DNA of 64,000 nt from Silurus meridionalis (GCF_014805685.1 NC_060886.1:20873108-20937107), one strand, 5' to 3'. Shown: positions 1 through 59,399, counted from the stretch's first letter. Numbers and translations: made by a program. The notes: a model not told the origin generated them from the letters alone.

Positions 1-1049
1 GTGTAATTTATATACACAAAACTATTCTCAGTAGCTTACACAGAAGCAAAAACAACACACACACACACACTCTCCCCAAGCTGAACCTCTAAGAATAAAC
101 TTCAGTAAGAAAGCATTTTTTTGTCTGACTGAACAGCCAGACAGTGATAAATGATGACTTAATTTTTCAGAGACATACTTCAAAATAAGTTCAAATACAT
201 TGTTTTTTGTTTTTTTTTTACACAAAACTAGACCCCTTCTGCACCACGGCTGCCCCATATGGCTGAAAGTTTCACATTTTTAGACTAATTCCAAAAGCAA
301 AAAAAAAAAAAAAAAAGCATGAACAGATGGCACCATAAACATTTGATATCAATGATGGTGTAAGTGGTGGATGTTAAAGTCACAATGGATTTTAAAAGTG
401 CAGAAATATTACTGGTAAATCTTATCCACCTAATCAGCACTTCAAGGGAAGTCTTGGTTGTTTTGAGTAAGGCGAACAAATTAAAATCCACAGAAGACAT
501 TTGAAGAACATACTAAGAGTTTACCATCTTTCGGCTTCATGATTACAGTATTTAACACAATCAGTGTAAGTGGATAAATATCATCTTACTGTGTGCGCTG
601 ATACTAATATAGACAGCAGAGCTTTCCTCTAGTAGAAGGCGTTCAAGTATAAATACAAAATTACCTGCAGCTGTGTTCCTCTTTCACTCATCACAAAAAC
701 TCAATGTAAACGCACAGCATGGTAATGATCATTATGAGACGCCTCTCTTTGTCTCTCTCTTTCTCTCTCTCTCTTTTACACTCTCCCTCTCTCTCTCCTC
801 TATTCTCACTGGTCCTGTACGCCATTTCTCTCCTGTCAATCTTAAAGGAGCAATAACATTTCTTAACCCTTACTTTAAAACTGCATCTGGTGTGATGAAA
901 GCTAGGATGGCTATGAGTAAAATCCAGGTGCAAATGTTTATACACCCAAAATGAAGAAAACAAATGCTTCTTTATTTTCACTATAAAAAAGTCAAATATT
1001 CTCAAAAATATATTTGAATATACACTAATAAATAAACATTTGGACAAGT

Positions 1050-1200
1050 TTATAGGACTGGTGAGACCTGTGATGTTGTATGGTTTAGAGACAGTGGCAA
1101 TGAGTAAAAGATAGTTGGGTTGGAAAAGGCAAATGTAGAGGACAGGGGGGTATGGAGACGGATGATCCGCTGTGGCGACCCCTAATAGGAGAAGAAGAAG
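1050..1200 (+). mobile_element. LINE 3'-end fragment (truncated)
   Basis: The plus strand encodes TGLVRPVMLYGLETVAMSK-like residues (some read out of frame), the end of a non-LTR reverse transcriptase. It continues into GCTGTGGCGACCCCTAATAG and a GAAGAAGAAG tail, a frequent 3' end of fish LINEs. It is 5'-truncated and not functional. Confidence 0.65.
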
Positions 1201-1538
1201 ACTTTTTTTTTTCCAAAAATTTAATTGTAATTTGTAGTTTTACACACAATACTTTCTAGGGTTTACACAGAGCATGGTGCAAAAAAAAAGAGTGGGAGTT
1301 ATGTGGGCAAAAGTGCTTTTTGATAAGAGAGGTCAGAGAAATTGTCAGACTGGTTCAAGCTGACAAGCTACAGTAACTCAACCAGCCTTTACAACCATGC
1401 TGAGTAGAAAGGAATCTCATGTTGAACCTCAAGAGAGATGAGCTACAATAGTAGAAGATCAGTTTGGTTTTCATTTCTGTCAGCTCAGGACTGTAGTCTG
1501 AGGCTATAATGGGCACAGGCTCACTCAAACTCAAACTC

Positions 1539-1542
<4 letters not shown>

Positions 1543-1590
<48 letters not shown>
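1543..1590. repeat. (GT)n microsatellite
   Basis: About 48 nt of uninterrupted GT in the intron after exon 19. Confidence 0.97.
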
Positions 1591-1593
<3 letters not shown>

Positions 1594-1730
1594 CTCACAA
1601 AAAATGATCATTTCCATTTTTTTCTGAAAATAAAAAGAAAATCAATAATTTTATTTTTTAAGTAGAGGCATATCTTGTCTTTCAATGCCATGGGGGATAG
1701 AAAACTGCTTTTACAGCAGCAAATGCTTAC

Positions 1731-47458
<45,728 letters not shown>

Positions 47459-47599
47459 CCTTAAATCCCGCCGCCGGTGTTGTGGTTGCAGCAGACAATT
47501 GCACTGTGGCTGATCTCCACAAACCCACAAATCCCAACAATACAGCGGATTAAGAGAGCTGCTCTGCTCAAGCGTGTTCACACAAACAGCCGGTTTGTG

Positions 47600-47758
47600 A
47601 TGGAGCGCGCTTGGTGTCCCGAAGCGGCCAGTGCGCGCTATTTACAGCTAACCATGGACGGTAACGTCTTCCTCCTCTTCTTTTTCTTACTAGTTCTTCT
47701 TCCCGGGTACACTCTCTCCTTAAATTCAGCAGAGACAGTTCTGAGAATTCAGACGTGA
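47600..47758 (+). other. short divergent ORF in the CpG region
   Basis: Plus-strand ATG at 47600, with a second in-frame ATG at 47654 in a perfect ACCATGG context. The latter encodes MDGNVFLLFFFLLVLLPGYT and 14 more residues, resembling a signal peptide, then a stop. No homologue recognised. Probably non-coding, but possibly part of a divergent transcript. Confidence 0.25.
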
Positions 47759-47812
47759 CCAGGAAAGCAGCAGCGTGTAGTGATGATGCTCCTTTTAGGG
47801 GGCGGGAGCTCG

Positions 47813-47861
<49 letters not shown>

Positions 47862-47905
47862 CTCTCTATCTATCTATCTATCTACCCCCCACACACACAC
47901 ACACA
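47813..47905. repeat. (CT)n(TATC)n(CA)n upstream of dpp10
   Basis: About 46 nt of CT, five TATC units, then a short CA run, about 350 nt upstream of the start codon. Confidence 0.96.
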
Positions 47906-47967
47906 AACATACATTAAAGAAATGCATTAAATAAAAGCTAACCCTTCAGAGTAAAAACTGTTTCTGC

Positions 47968-47971
<4 letters not shown>

Positions 47972-48017
<46 letters not shown>

Positions 48018-48056
48018 GATACTATTATTGTTGTTGTTGTTGTTGTTGTTGTTGTT
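47972..48056. repeat. (TAA)n and (TTG)n arrays
   Basis: About 45 nt of TAA followed by about 30 nt of TTG. Confidence 0.96.
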
Positions 48057-48059
48057 AAA

Positions 48060-48450
48060 TTAACTATTAGTAGTAGGAGGAGTATTGGTGTTATTAGGGC
48101 AACGTTAGTGTAGTTAATTGTACAGCTGGTGATGTGGTGCTGCTGTCCATGGTGCTAAACAGCCTTTTTGAGGTCACAGGTATTCCTTACTAGCATCTGC
48201 TGCCTGTGATAATGCTGGTCCTACTGGTGTTAGTAATGGTGTTGCTGTTGTTTTCAGTTGTGCTCTTGCTGCTGGCTGTGTTGGCATTGGGAGTGGTGGT
48301 GTTGGTGATGTGTGTTGTGCTTGTGGTGGTGTTATTTGGTGTAATTTAACATTGACAGTGCTGTTGGTGCTATTTTGTGTTGTTGCTATGGTTGTTTGGT
48401 GTCCATGGTGTTATTTGTGCTATTGTCCGGTGTTGCTATAGACTCTTTGC
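48060..48450. repeat. TG-rich degenerate repeat region
   Basis: GTGTTGGTGNT-like words recur irregularly (GTGGTGGTGTTGGTGATG, TTGTGGTGGTGTTATTTG). Low-complexity, not a regular minisatellite. Confidence 0.5.
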
Positions 48451-48459
48451 TTTCAAATC

Positions 48460-51400
48460 AATGGCATTGTTACAGCACAATCTCACAGGCCACAACTTCT
48501 CATGCTGTGTCATCATGAAGAGCTCAACACTGCCTGTCACTCACTCACAGCAGCACTGTGTGTAACGACAAGACACGTCTTTCATCCCTGATACAGATCA
48601 GTCTAAATCCACTCAGAACAATTCACTCATGCTACTCATGATCTCTCTCTCTCCCTCAACAAACATACACCCAAACAGAGAGGGGGAAAGAGACATTCAC
48701 ATGCACTTAGTGTTACCTCAGTTAAGGGGATACATAATCTAGGGATCTTACTATAGCTAATTCAAAATATTAAAATAGGACAGCAATTACTGTCAAATCT
48801 TTTAATAAAAGGCACTGACAAACATGTTAATTTTTTTCCACACATGCACCATAGGTGCTTATAGAGTACTGCTAACCATTATGTGCCAGTTATTTTCATC
48901 TTTTACATTACCCCTCCTTCATCCACAGGTTCAAGATGTTTCTCAGACTGCAGCTCTGTTTCATATAAAAAATTGTGACCTAGCATTGAGGGCACACTAG
49001 AATATCGAACACAAGTAAGAAATGTTGTAAATGTGTCAGCAAGAGGCAGTATTATCCTAAATACAGGATCTTATTTGCACATCATTCTCACAGCATTGGT
49101 CTTTTTGATAATGATATCATTGAAATATCATTATGTAACAATTTGTATTATTATGCACAGTGAGATGTGCACTGGGATCATACTAACACATCTAGTAGAT
49201 ATTTAAATAGACCCAACAATCACAAAGGATACAAGAGATTTTGTAAAATAATGCAAGCCAGTCTTTAACAGTGAGATATTGAGCATTCCAGTGTGTTTTA
49301 AACAGGAAATAAAACAATGGAATTTGCAGTGGTAAGAAAGTAATCAATGATTATTTTCATATTTTAACAATTCAAGAGCAGTGATTTATTCATTTACAAT
49401 CATGTTTAGTGTTGTTGAACATCCAGATGTAATTTTCTCAGCAGCCTTTCTTTTTCCTTTTTTTTTAAATAAATTAATTTAAAATTTAATTATGTTACCA
49501 GAGAATCAGACAGAGCAAAATCATCTGTCCTAAAGATTCTTTCTGAAACCTTGGAATTCTTTAACACTGACTGCAAAGTGCTGACACTGGACTCTTTCCT
49601 TGTATGCAAAATAAACCTCACCTCCTCACAGTTTTTATGGAGCTTCCACCATACAACCCCTTTCTATAAGTATACATTTGCATACATTTACATAAATGTA
49701 AGTTAATCTAACACTAAATGTATATAAATTAGGTAATTAATATAAACCATGCTGGTGAAACTATTGACAACAGTATTGTTGTGATATAAAATACTGCAAA
49801 ATGTTTTGATAATAACAAAATGTATGTAATGTATTTTGTACCATGTATGTATTATATTTTCCAGCCATACAGCCTGGCAACTGACAGTCTCCATTTATCA
49901 TACTGTGACTCAGATAAATGATGGATAAATGTCGGAATGTGAGTCTGGACCTGTCAACCGGTCTATGTAGTTAAACTTTCAAGTCTTACAGATAATTATT
50001 CCAGATGAAGCCTGCATAAAGAATTGCTATTTGGAGCTATATTCATATTGTCAAAGCGAAACAAGGTCAAATTTATAAAGTTTTATCATATGTTTATCTT
50101 GAAATTTCTTTTTACATGATCATGATTTGACATACTGAATGACATTCTGTCCAGGATGACCAGAGCTAAGGGACAAACCACTGTCCAAATCATACATTGC
50201 AGGTTTTGACATTTAGACATGAATCAATATGTCTGTAGGTGAAGGCAGCATGATGAAACTAGCAGTAATGTGCATAAAGTGCCAAAGCCGTTAAAGCTGC
50301 AGGGCCATATTATATCCTACAATTCTTGTTACTGGGGATGATTTGAACACCCATCAATGCCTAACCTCACTAAAAGTGTTGTGGCTGAATGGAATTAAAT
50401 CCCTACCTCAATGCCCAGATATCTAGTTTGAAAGAATAGGGGCTGTTATTGCAGCCAAGGGGGAAACAACCAGTGTTTTCCAAAGACACATTAGGCAAAC
50501 GGATGTATAAATACTTCAGGACATTCAGGGCAAGATGCACTATGTTTTTGTGCACTCAGTATCAGATACAAAGAAGATGCATTTGGTGCAAAATTTAATA
50601 TGTGTTGTGTACGCAAGTGGCATACAAGCCAGATCACAGCACCAATTAATCCTTTCAACTCTAGCCAGTCCCAATCACAGTTGCATCATTTGCATGATTA
50701 ACTACAGTATTAGCTGTCTCATGCATGTACATCTGGCCCACAGTGTAGTAAACGAGTAAAACTTGCAAATAATCCTCAAAACAGAATATCTCTTTTTTTT
50801 TTTTTTTCAAATATGGACAGCAACTATAGCAACCTAAAATGTATGTGTGATTTTCTGTCCTGAAAAGTCAGTACGTCATTTCTCCATTACAGACTGTACT
50901 TTTAGTCTGTGCGTGCGTGTGTGCGCATGTACGTGCTTTCTAAAGGTCATCTAATTCAGCTTATTCCTGATGGAGACCTAGATGGAGGATCTGAGCAGCT
51001 CGGGAGGGTCAGACAGGGTCACTAAAGGATGGGGTCTAAAAAAAATCTAAACCTGAGAGTACTGCTGAAAGGAAAGTTTGCACCAATTTTAAAAGGAAAT
51101 GCAAAATCAAAGCCCACAAGACCCATTATTCGCACATAGTTCCACGTTCGGATAATTAAACAGATGTTACAACACCTGCTCATCTTATTCACTTCAGTTG
51201 TGTGGCTTTCTGCCATATTAGATCACAATAAACGGAAAATACAGCTAAACCTTGATAATTAAAAATATTTTTCTGCTCATTTGAACAAATAACACTGAGT
51301 CCATGAATCAGTAAATACCCTGTGGATTAAAGTAGAGACAGGTGATTGGGTGGATATTGATTTTTTCCACTGCAACAAAGTACTTTGGACCACTAGGACA

Positions 51401-51550
51401 TGGTGGCTTCGGCTTATAGACACAATTAAATAATAACGAAGAATCTTTACATTTCCATCAAATTCAGTAGAAGAAAATGATCTCTGAGCATCTGCTCCGA
51501 TCACACTGGTGTACACTTAGCAATCAACCCAACTCAGAAAACCAACAACC
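48460..51550. other. upstream flank, no gene recognised
   Basis: AT-rich intergenic sequence. Small ORFs lack recognisable domains. No clear repeats apart from poly-A/T tracts. Confidence 0.5.
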
Positions 51551-51559
51551 CACCCACTG

Positions 51560-51561
<2 letters not shown>

Positions 51562-51605
<44 letters not shown>
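51562..51605. repeat. (CT)n
   Basis: About 44 nt of CT in the upstream flank. Confidence 0.96.
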
Positions 51606-51607
<2 letters not shown>

Positions 51608-52195
51608 ATATCATAATGTAATCAAAATTGCAGCAGGCTCCTAACTGAGTGAGTGCATGAGCAGACAGATCACAGCCCTGTACATTCATGCACAAACAAG
51701 TGCACTCTCACACATACTTACATATACAGATGAAAGAAAGGATAAAATGCATAGTCTATTACACATAAGCAATAGAGGCTCTGTTCACAATACTTTTGGG
51801 ATCCTTTAAAGCAGGCATCAATTGATGATGGCCTCATATACCCCAGGAGACTAAAACTTACTATAAATGTGCTGCTCACTTATAGATTACTTATAGATAG
51901 ATTACATCCCTATTTATTACACTATTCATTGCATCTTTTTGCAATTTACTGTAATAGTTACTTTGCATTATTAATATGTGCAAAATTGTTAAATACTTTT
52001 TTTGCCACACATGCACCACTCTCTTATGTTGTTTGCATGTGACCTCAATATATATACAGTTATCCACTCTTATAAAGCTGAAGAGGAATACTAGTGTTGC
52101 ACAAGAACCTAAAATTTAAACTCATCCTGGTAGTGATCAAGCTCATCTACTTTTCTTCTTTAGATCCTAATTAGAGTCATTAGAGCCACTGCACA

Positions 52196-52490
52196 GCGGC
52201 AAGGTGGTGCAGTGAGTATTGTTTCCGCCTCACAGCTTCAGGGTCACGAGTTCGATCCTGAGCTAATGTCACTGTCTGTGTGTGTCCTCCCTGTGTCCCT
52301 CCTGGTTTCTTCTTTTTTCTCTTGTTTCCTTCAACCTCCTGAAAACATCTTTATCTTTAATTCTCTACTGCCTCATACTCAGTATTGTATATATTAATGC
52401 ATGTATTGTGTGTCCACTGTGTAGATTTCTTGTAATTTTTAACACTGCAATTTATCCCAGGATCAACAAATGCATTTAATTTAGTTAAGG
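52196..52490 (+). mobile_element. tRNA-derived SINE
   Basis: Head GCGGCAAGGTGGTGCAGTGA (box A-like TGGTGCAGTGAGT), CGCCTCACAGC, and a box B GAGTTCGATCC at 52248. The body has CTCCCTGTGTCCCTCCTGG and ends in a degraded tail with AATGCATTTAATTTAG. Typical of fish tRNA-SINEs. Confidence 0.8.
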
Positions 52491-52499
52491 TTCTGTGTT

Positions 52500-54350
52500 G
52501 TAAAGTGCTCAAGTTTATAACAAGAGTATTTATATAAGAAGGTTGTGCTTTTCTGGTGTCAGCTAATAGGCTGCTGCATTCACAGTTTAATTAAGTGTAA
52601 CAAATAAATGTGCAGTCATCAGGATTATAGTAACACACCATAAGACATTACCACCTAAGTGTTTTGGTGTTCCGTGCCAACTGCTAGTTTTCCTTAATAA
52701 GTGCAGTGTGTGTAGAGTTCACATGATTGCAAACATCAATATGACATGTTGATTTAGCAAGGAGCTGATTAACAGTGGACCTATGCTCATAGACTACACA
52801 GGAAAATGTAGAAATTCATCAAATATAAAACTCCTCAATGCAGAAATATAAAGCTAAAAGCAAAGCTTACAGAATTGTGAAGAAGTGCAGGTGAATACTG
52901 TTCAAATGTAATGTAGCAATAATCTAAGTCTAATTTGGCAACACATGTAGTGAATAGATTTTTCCCTTTTAAAATTTGGAAATGCACATGCACCATGAAC
53001 TTGGGTCTTTATTCTGCCAGGAAAAAAATGGTATTGTACATGTAGAGGTTTGTTCCCTGAGGTGAAAGCAATGTAGATGTAAATGATAAAGTCCAATTAT
53101 ACACCTTAAAAACCCTTTTTTATAGTTACATTACATTCTTCCTATACCACAATCTACAAGTATACAAGAAATACCCTTAAGGGTACCACTGCAGTGACAA
53201 ACATTTTAACTCTGAAAAGGTACAGTTAAGTACCATTTTTGTCCCTGAGAGCGCTCTGTATGCACAAGGTGCAAGATGTGACAGTTTGCCTTGAATCAAT
53301 AAGAGGAGGTTACAATTACACTCAATCTATCACACAGCATGAACATTCTCATCAATCACAGACCCAAAGGCACCAGTCATTAAAGATCAGGTCAGATTTC
53401 AGTGCATTCGCAGTGACAGATCAGGTTTTGCTGGTGCCAAAGAGACTTTGAAGAAACAATTGTGCTTCCAGCCTTTATTGAAAGTTTGTAACTTGATTAT
53501 AGTCTCTACTGTTTTGGCAGATCGTGCTTATTACACAACGAGTCAATAATAATGCTAACGACATTAGAACGATCACGGCTTAATATGTTATGAAGGGTGT
53601 AAACTAAGAGTCAGTGAAAATGTTTTCCCTAATGCTAAACTGATTTTTGTTTGTTGGTGTAAATCAGCTAAACAAGCCTTATATTCTCTTCTGACATTTG
53701 AAAATGATCATCATCAACAAAAGAAAATCATCAGTGTAAGTGTTTGATTTTTGGGTAAACATGTCAGATTATTTGCTGTATTTGAACAAATGTCTTGATT
53801 TTGATTTAATTTTATTGTTATCAAGCCCAAAAGCACCATCAGTGATATTTAAAAAAAAACTACACAGGAGTGAGGTTGGAGCTGATTTCTTTCTAGTCCA
53901 GCCTATCCATTCCCACAGCCTATACATTCCCACAGCCTATCTGCAGCAGCTCTGTGAGGTGATGACACAGAGTGAAACACCCCTATAAATGGTCTGATAT
54001 TTTTTGCCAGTGTTACTGATGTATCTATAACCAGCCATCAGAGGTGATTAAGAAGACGGACATACAAAATATGCTTTTTTATGTGTCTCCCGTCAAATAT
54101 CATGCTCAATGATTGTCAATATTTCAAACCTTCCCCCTTTTTAGAAAAGCGATAATAATAAAATAAAGCATTTTTGGTTCATTCATGAGAATTTATATTT
54201 TTAATCTCAGTACAGTGAAAACATATACCTTTTATATAGTGAAAACTTATACAGATACAGTATTAATACTGATCATTCAGCTGTCATTTAAATAACTGTT
54301 AACTGTCTAATGCCAAAATTAAATCCCTTTTGTGCTTGCATGTGTGTGTA
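52500..54350. other. intergenic, no gene recognised
   Basis: AT-rich; nothing identified. A short direct repeat (CATTCCCACAGCCTAT, twice) lies at 53905-53940. Confidence 0.45.
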
Positions 54351-54351
54351 A

Positions 54352-54356
<5 letters not shown>

Positions 54357-54413
<57 letters not shown>
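54357..54413. repeat. (GT)n
   Basis: About 57 nt of GT. Confidence 0.97.
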
Positions 54414-54419
<6 letters not shown>

Positions 54420-56740
54420 CAAATACTTTAGCATTTCTGCCTTTCTTGTGAACCCTCCATGCAAAAGAGGTTAGACATATATCGATTTAACGTCGGTTTT
54501 CTAATCTGTGTGAGTTCAGAGATTTGTGTCAGTGGAAGAATTTACAAATCTGTGTGAGCTGTGCTGATCATCTATATCTAATCGATTGGCTTATGACATC
54601 CGTCAGCTTGAAGGTTCTTGTCTCTCTTTACCGATTAGCTCTCCCTGTTACCAAGAGGAATGTGTCTGTGAGCTCAAACATGACTGAATAATGGAGGGCT
54701 GACTGCATGAGTCCTTGTGAGTAATGACCAAAATTAGTCAAGTGCTACACACAGCCGGTAAGGACTGTGGTACTTTCTGTGACTATGGTTCATTTTTCTC
54801 ATCAGAAATAAAGTCAAAGATCAAAAAAAAGTTAGACATTTCATTTGATAAATATTAATATAATTCTGTGTGACTATTGAAATGCCTGTGGTGCACCATA
54901 TGACTTTATATTTTCAAATACTGGTGCATCTGCAGCATTAAAAGTGGACTCAAAAACAAGATATGCTATTCGCTTCATTAAATTATTTCAGGTGCAAAAA
55001 TCATACATTGGGGTTACTTAGTTATTATTCTTGATAGTTCTTTTTTTTTTTTTGCTTTTACGAGGACGGTGTGACGTAGGGACTGTGCGACTGTTATTTC
55101 ATATTCATGAGATCATTAGGCATTTAACTGCATGGGGCACGATCGCAGGCTGTCTGCTACCAAAACAATCACAGCTTGCTAAACACTGTAGACAATTAGG
55201 CAGGTAGGATGACTTTCAATGAAAGACATGTGGTGCAGTTGATTTTTAAAAAGCAATGGCATCCAGCTTGGACAAATTAGTATGCAGAGTGAGAAGGTGT
55301 ACAATAATAAGCTCATTGTCTGAAAATAATGGTATTGTACTGGTCTAGTTATTAAAGTTATAACAATGTAAATGTCTGCTCAAAGGTATAACAGTCCAAT
55401 TATACACCGTTAATTCATTGTCTAATGCTTACAAATTTTATTTAGCAAGCCACTAATAATGATGGCCTTTTATACATCTGTGCTTCATGTACACTTTACA
55501 CGTAGCTGTCCAAACAGTGAATCAGTGTATCTGGTCACATAATTTGGCCCAATATGAAAATAGTTTTTTTCCTAATTAGAATTTTGAGAACTGCAAACTT
55601 TATACAAGCTCTTAAATTTTTTATAAAGGTTTCATATTTAATTAATAACAAACAGAGTAAAAAGCATAAAATGTACATTACACAGATATAGACTCTGTGT
55701 TGTGATGAAAAAACAAGGCACTGTAGGGAGCAAATCATAAAGTATTTATTAACAGTTCAGACACAGCACACCAACACATTCCAGCTTAACTGAGCTTACT
55801 GCAGACTACAGAAACTCATACTCTTTTTACTTTGTCCTTAATGTTATTTCAGCCCACCCCAAGGAGCATGCAATCATTGTCTATTTCCTCTCATGAGGCA
55901 GTGCAGCACCACTTTTGTCTCTTTTTGCCAATTACATAAGCTTCTTTGGTCCTTCTCTGCACGGCTCAACAACTTTTATTGTTATTCTCCTCTTCGTTGC
56001 TTATCTCTCGCACCAAAACCAAATAACACGTTATTTATAAAAGGAGCAAGAGTATGTTTGTTGAATTTCAGACAAATTAACTTGCATAACATCAAAACCT
56101 TTCCTGAAACCTAAACATAACTATTAGGTATGTTATACTCTAACACACTACATTAAAGGTCTTCTTTACTTTAACATTATACTGTATAACAGTTTGTTCC
56201 GGTGTACTATTTTAATCGGTCCTGCGGTCCAAGAGTGCTTATAATTTCTATAACTGTTTCAATGTGTGCATCATTCCACTCAGTTATGTTACTATAGTAG
56301 GTCCCTGTGGACTCATTCCGTATAACCACACTCTTGGTGGTAAGATATTTCATAATGATTTAACAAATTAATTACACTATAAGTAGCAAGAGCATATTTA
56401 ATTACACTAATATGAAATGATGTTGATAATAAACCAAACAAGCCAATAACAAATATCTGCATGAACCAACATTTAATGCATCAGTGACTAAAATTAAGTC
56501 CATAATGAATGACATAAACCTGGTGTACCTGTTGACCCATGTTCAGTACTGTGTTGTCATGGTGGTCACTGTGATTTCTGTAACCTTTTTTAGCACAAAT
56601 CAAAAACTAAGCATGACTGTGTTCAGTGTTCAACTGAGGACAAATGTAAGAGAAATATAACATAAGACAAACACCAGAAGTAAATGAATGAAACATTTTA
56701 TTGACAGACTCTCATATACCAAAAAACATCATTGGATCTT
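54420..56740. other. intergenic, unique-looking
   Basis: No gene recognised. Blocks at 54580-54780 and 55060-55270 are less AT-rich and low in repeats, so they are candidates for conserved non-coding elements upstream of dpp10; this cannot be tested without alignment. Confidence 0.35.
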
Positions 56741-56744
56741 ATGA

Positions 56745-56990
56745 GGTGGAAGCTTAGTGGTTAACGCATTAGACTTTGAATACAAAGGTCCTGAATTCAA
56801 ATCCCAGCCATATCAAGCTGCCAAACCTGGGTTAACACACACACACTATTTCTAACTCGGTCTCTCAGTCTCATACCTTTTCCCTGTTCTCACTGCACTC
56901 CAGGAATAGCTCCTTATTCCCCTGCACAGGAGGAGAACTGAAAGACGAACGATGCTGTATGAACGGTGAGGGAAAACCAGAGGAAGGAGG
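56745..56990 (+). mobile_element. tRNA-derived SINE copy
   Basis: GCTTAGTGGTTAACGCATTA (box A region), then GTCCTGAATTCAAATCCCAG (degenerate box B). The downstream body includes CAGTCTCATACC and ends near a GGAGGATAGG purine stretch. Confidence 0.65.
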
Positions 56991-56999
56991 ATAGGTAAT

Positions 57000-58840
57000 C
57001 CACCCTCTCTCAGTCAGAGTACATATGTTTGTTTCTGTTACTCAGGAGGCAACATACTCATACAGAACACATCAACAATACACTAGCTGTGCAGACAGCG
57101 TTGACCCAAGATCTGTCTCTTTCGCATTTCTACTCTCCTCATATGTATCGATGGTGCAGTTGCTGATGTGTATTCAGTGTGTCTACCTGTGCTGTGGGGG
57201 TTGGGATGGGCAGTACTGCTGCAGCTGTTCTCGTTAATGTGAGATTGGGTCAAGTCCTATGGGACTGGCAGCTAATTTCTCTGGGTCACAGTGATAATTG
57301 CTGAAGCACCCACTGGATTCCACACTATTAATGAAGTTATTTAAAACGTGTTGCCTTTCACCATCTCATTCCTTCAATCTCTCTGTTAATTGGTGGGGGA
57401 CACTTTCTAGCAAAAAAAAAAAAAGATATATATAACTTGTAAATTCTGATATGCAGGCTCAGCGTAAAAAATACAGCCTCAAAATCATTAGAAGTATTTT
57501 TCACATTTTGATTTAAATGCTGCTGAGAGAACCCTGAGCCAAGTTTGATAAGTTCAGTAGTAGTTTTTTTTTTTTTTACAACCAGATTAATAATGTGTAG
57601 AACTTAAATATTGTAATCTTTTTCAAGCCAAACACTCTCTATTAAAAACATTTAATGAAATGTTCATTTAATTAGATCTTATTTGAGTACAGATGGTGTT
57701 GGGAGATTTGTCTAAAACAAGCAGAAAGGAAATAATGGGAAGGAAAAAAAAAAAAGATGAGACAAGGAAAGAGACAGCGGTAATGTGAGAACCAGCCATG
57801 TGTTCTACAGCTCACACAAGTAATGGCTAGAGCTGTGCAATATACTGCATTCACTATAACAGGCTTTGCCAAGTTTTGTCCCTAATTTGCCCTATGAGAC
57901 CATTGTTTAAATAATAAAAAAAAAATACTGCTGCAGGAATTCAATTGTATCTAATGAACAGGTGGTTTTAAGTTGCAGCACACTGATCATATACAGTGAG
58001 TGAAAATGTGGGTAGTTTCGTAGGCTGAAATGAACAGCATCAACAGAATGTTTATTTTCAGCATATTTCTTTTATTACTAACTGGTCACTATAAAATTCT
58101 TCCCATGTGTATTTGCTTATTTGTCTTAATGCAATAAAACAAGAATAAAATGGATATTAAAAGGATATGAATAGTCTTTTAGCTTTAAAATCTGTTTAAA
58201 AAATGAAATTCATTGTACTGTAGTGAAGGCCAGCTGATGGAAGTATGATGCAAAAAATGATGCTTATTAATGCTTTTACCGCCACAGCCAGGTAAACAGA
58301 CCAGGTTTGAATCACAAGACATCTTACATATATAAAGTTGCATGCTCAATTCAATTCAACACTGCAAGAGACATTGTCATAAAATCTAGGTGCACTATAT
58401 TTAGAAGCCTAATGAGCAAGGTGACAGAGGCTAAGTAAACTCCCTGGTAACATCAGGAAGAAACCTTGAAAAATTGTGGATTGTGGAATTTGAAATCATT
58501 ATTTATATAAAACTGATACTGTAAAGATAAATGGTACTAAGTGTATTCTAAAGTTCCAGGATTATTGATGTACATATCACAGAGGACCTTACCTGGACTC
58601 TAAACATGGCCTGCCTAGCCAAGCAAGTCCACCAGTGTATCCAGTTCTGGCAGAGGTTGTTGAGAGCTAACCTCTCTTTTTCCATCTTTGCCATCTTCTA
58701 AAAGGGGACAATAGAGATTGTTCTGACCAGCTGTTTCACTTTTTGGTATAAGAACTTCAGAGTCTGAGATAGTGAGTAAAGGTAACAACAAATAAAAAGA
58801 ACACTGGGGTCTCTCTACCCAACATAAACACTTTTGCCAA
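57000..58840. other. intergenic, no gene recognised
   Basis: A 70-codon Cys-rich ORF (57025-57237, plus) and poly-A/T tracts are present. No recognisable product. Confidence 0.4.
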
Positions 58841-58849
58841 CCATAAGGC

Positions 58850-59190
58850 AAGAACATTGTGACCTTTGTCTCATGGATCCATGCCACCACCACCAGACTC
58901 CACAACAGTTTCTTCCCTGTGCCAGACAAAAAACCTAAACACATTGCTGTCTCCCAGCACTCACCTGAACTAATCACTCACCATTGTACAATTATCATTG
59001 TACATTGTGCACCATGTGACACTTTTACTATTATGAGGCGCTTGGCTTCTAACTTTCCCCACAATATTGCTGTTACACTTTCTCTCCAGTCTTCACCATT
59101 TGTAGCCCTGCACTGTGCTATTGTATGTTAAAATGTAGCACCATGATCCTGGAGAAATTACATTTTATTTCACTGTTTCACAAAAATGTT
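58850..59190 (+). mobile_element. LINE 3'-end fragment
   Basis: Plus strand encodes ATTTRLHNSFFPVPDKKP, resembling the 'R..RL.NSFFPQAIRLLN' end of fish LINE reverse transcriptase. It is followed by a 3' UTR with GTAGCACCATGATCCTGGAG and ATTTCACTG. The 120-codon minus ORF over this area is its shadow. Confidence 0.65.
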
Positions 59191-59399
59191 AAGGAAGTAT
59201 GGTATTCATTATAATTAACAAAAATGTCTAACTATCTGCTCATAGCATTGATGCTAACTATCCCATTACTCACAACTAAGAGATTCAAACCATGAAATGC
59301 CCCTGTGCACAAAGCAAGCTTCATGGAGATGTCTATGAGAAGGTCTCGTGTAGCCTGCTATAGAGCTCTGACCTCAACCTCACCAATAGAATGAAATGA

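Larger units (their letters stand above)
1..1730 (-). other. intron following dpp10 exon 19
   Basis: No minus-strand exon matching the next part of DPP10 is visible. Contents: poly-A/T tracts, a CT-rich patch near 740-800, the LINE 3' fragment at 1050-1200 and a GT array at 1543-1590. Confidence 0.7.

Noticed and set aside
673..1047. Overlapping ORFs of 93 and 118 codons near the left edge
   Set aside because: Based on CT-rich sequence and poly-A/T tracts, with no similarity to the missing DPP10 exons.
52196..52265. A true tRNA gene
   Set aside because: Same reasoning: tRNA-like head of a SINE, acceptor stem not complementary.
56745..56830. A true tRNA gene
   Set aside because: Box A and B-like words are degenerate, no cloverleaf can be drawn, and a SINE body follows.
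58615..58977. 120-codon minus-strand ORF as a gene
   Set aside because: It overlaps a plus-strand LINE 3' end (RLHNSFFP...) and shows no domain or splice context; an antisense shadow.
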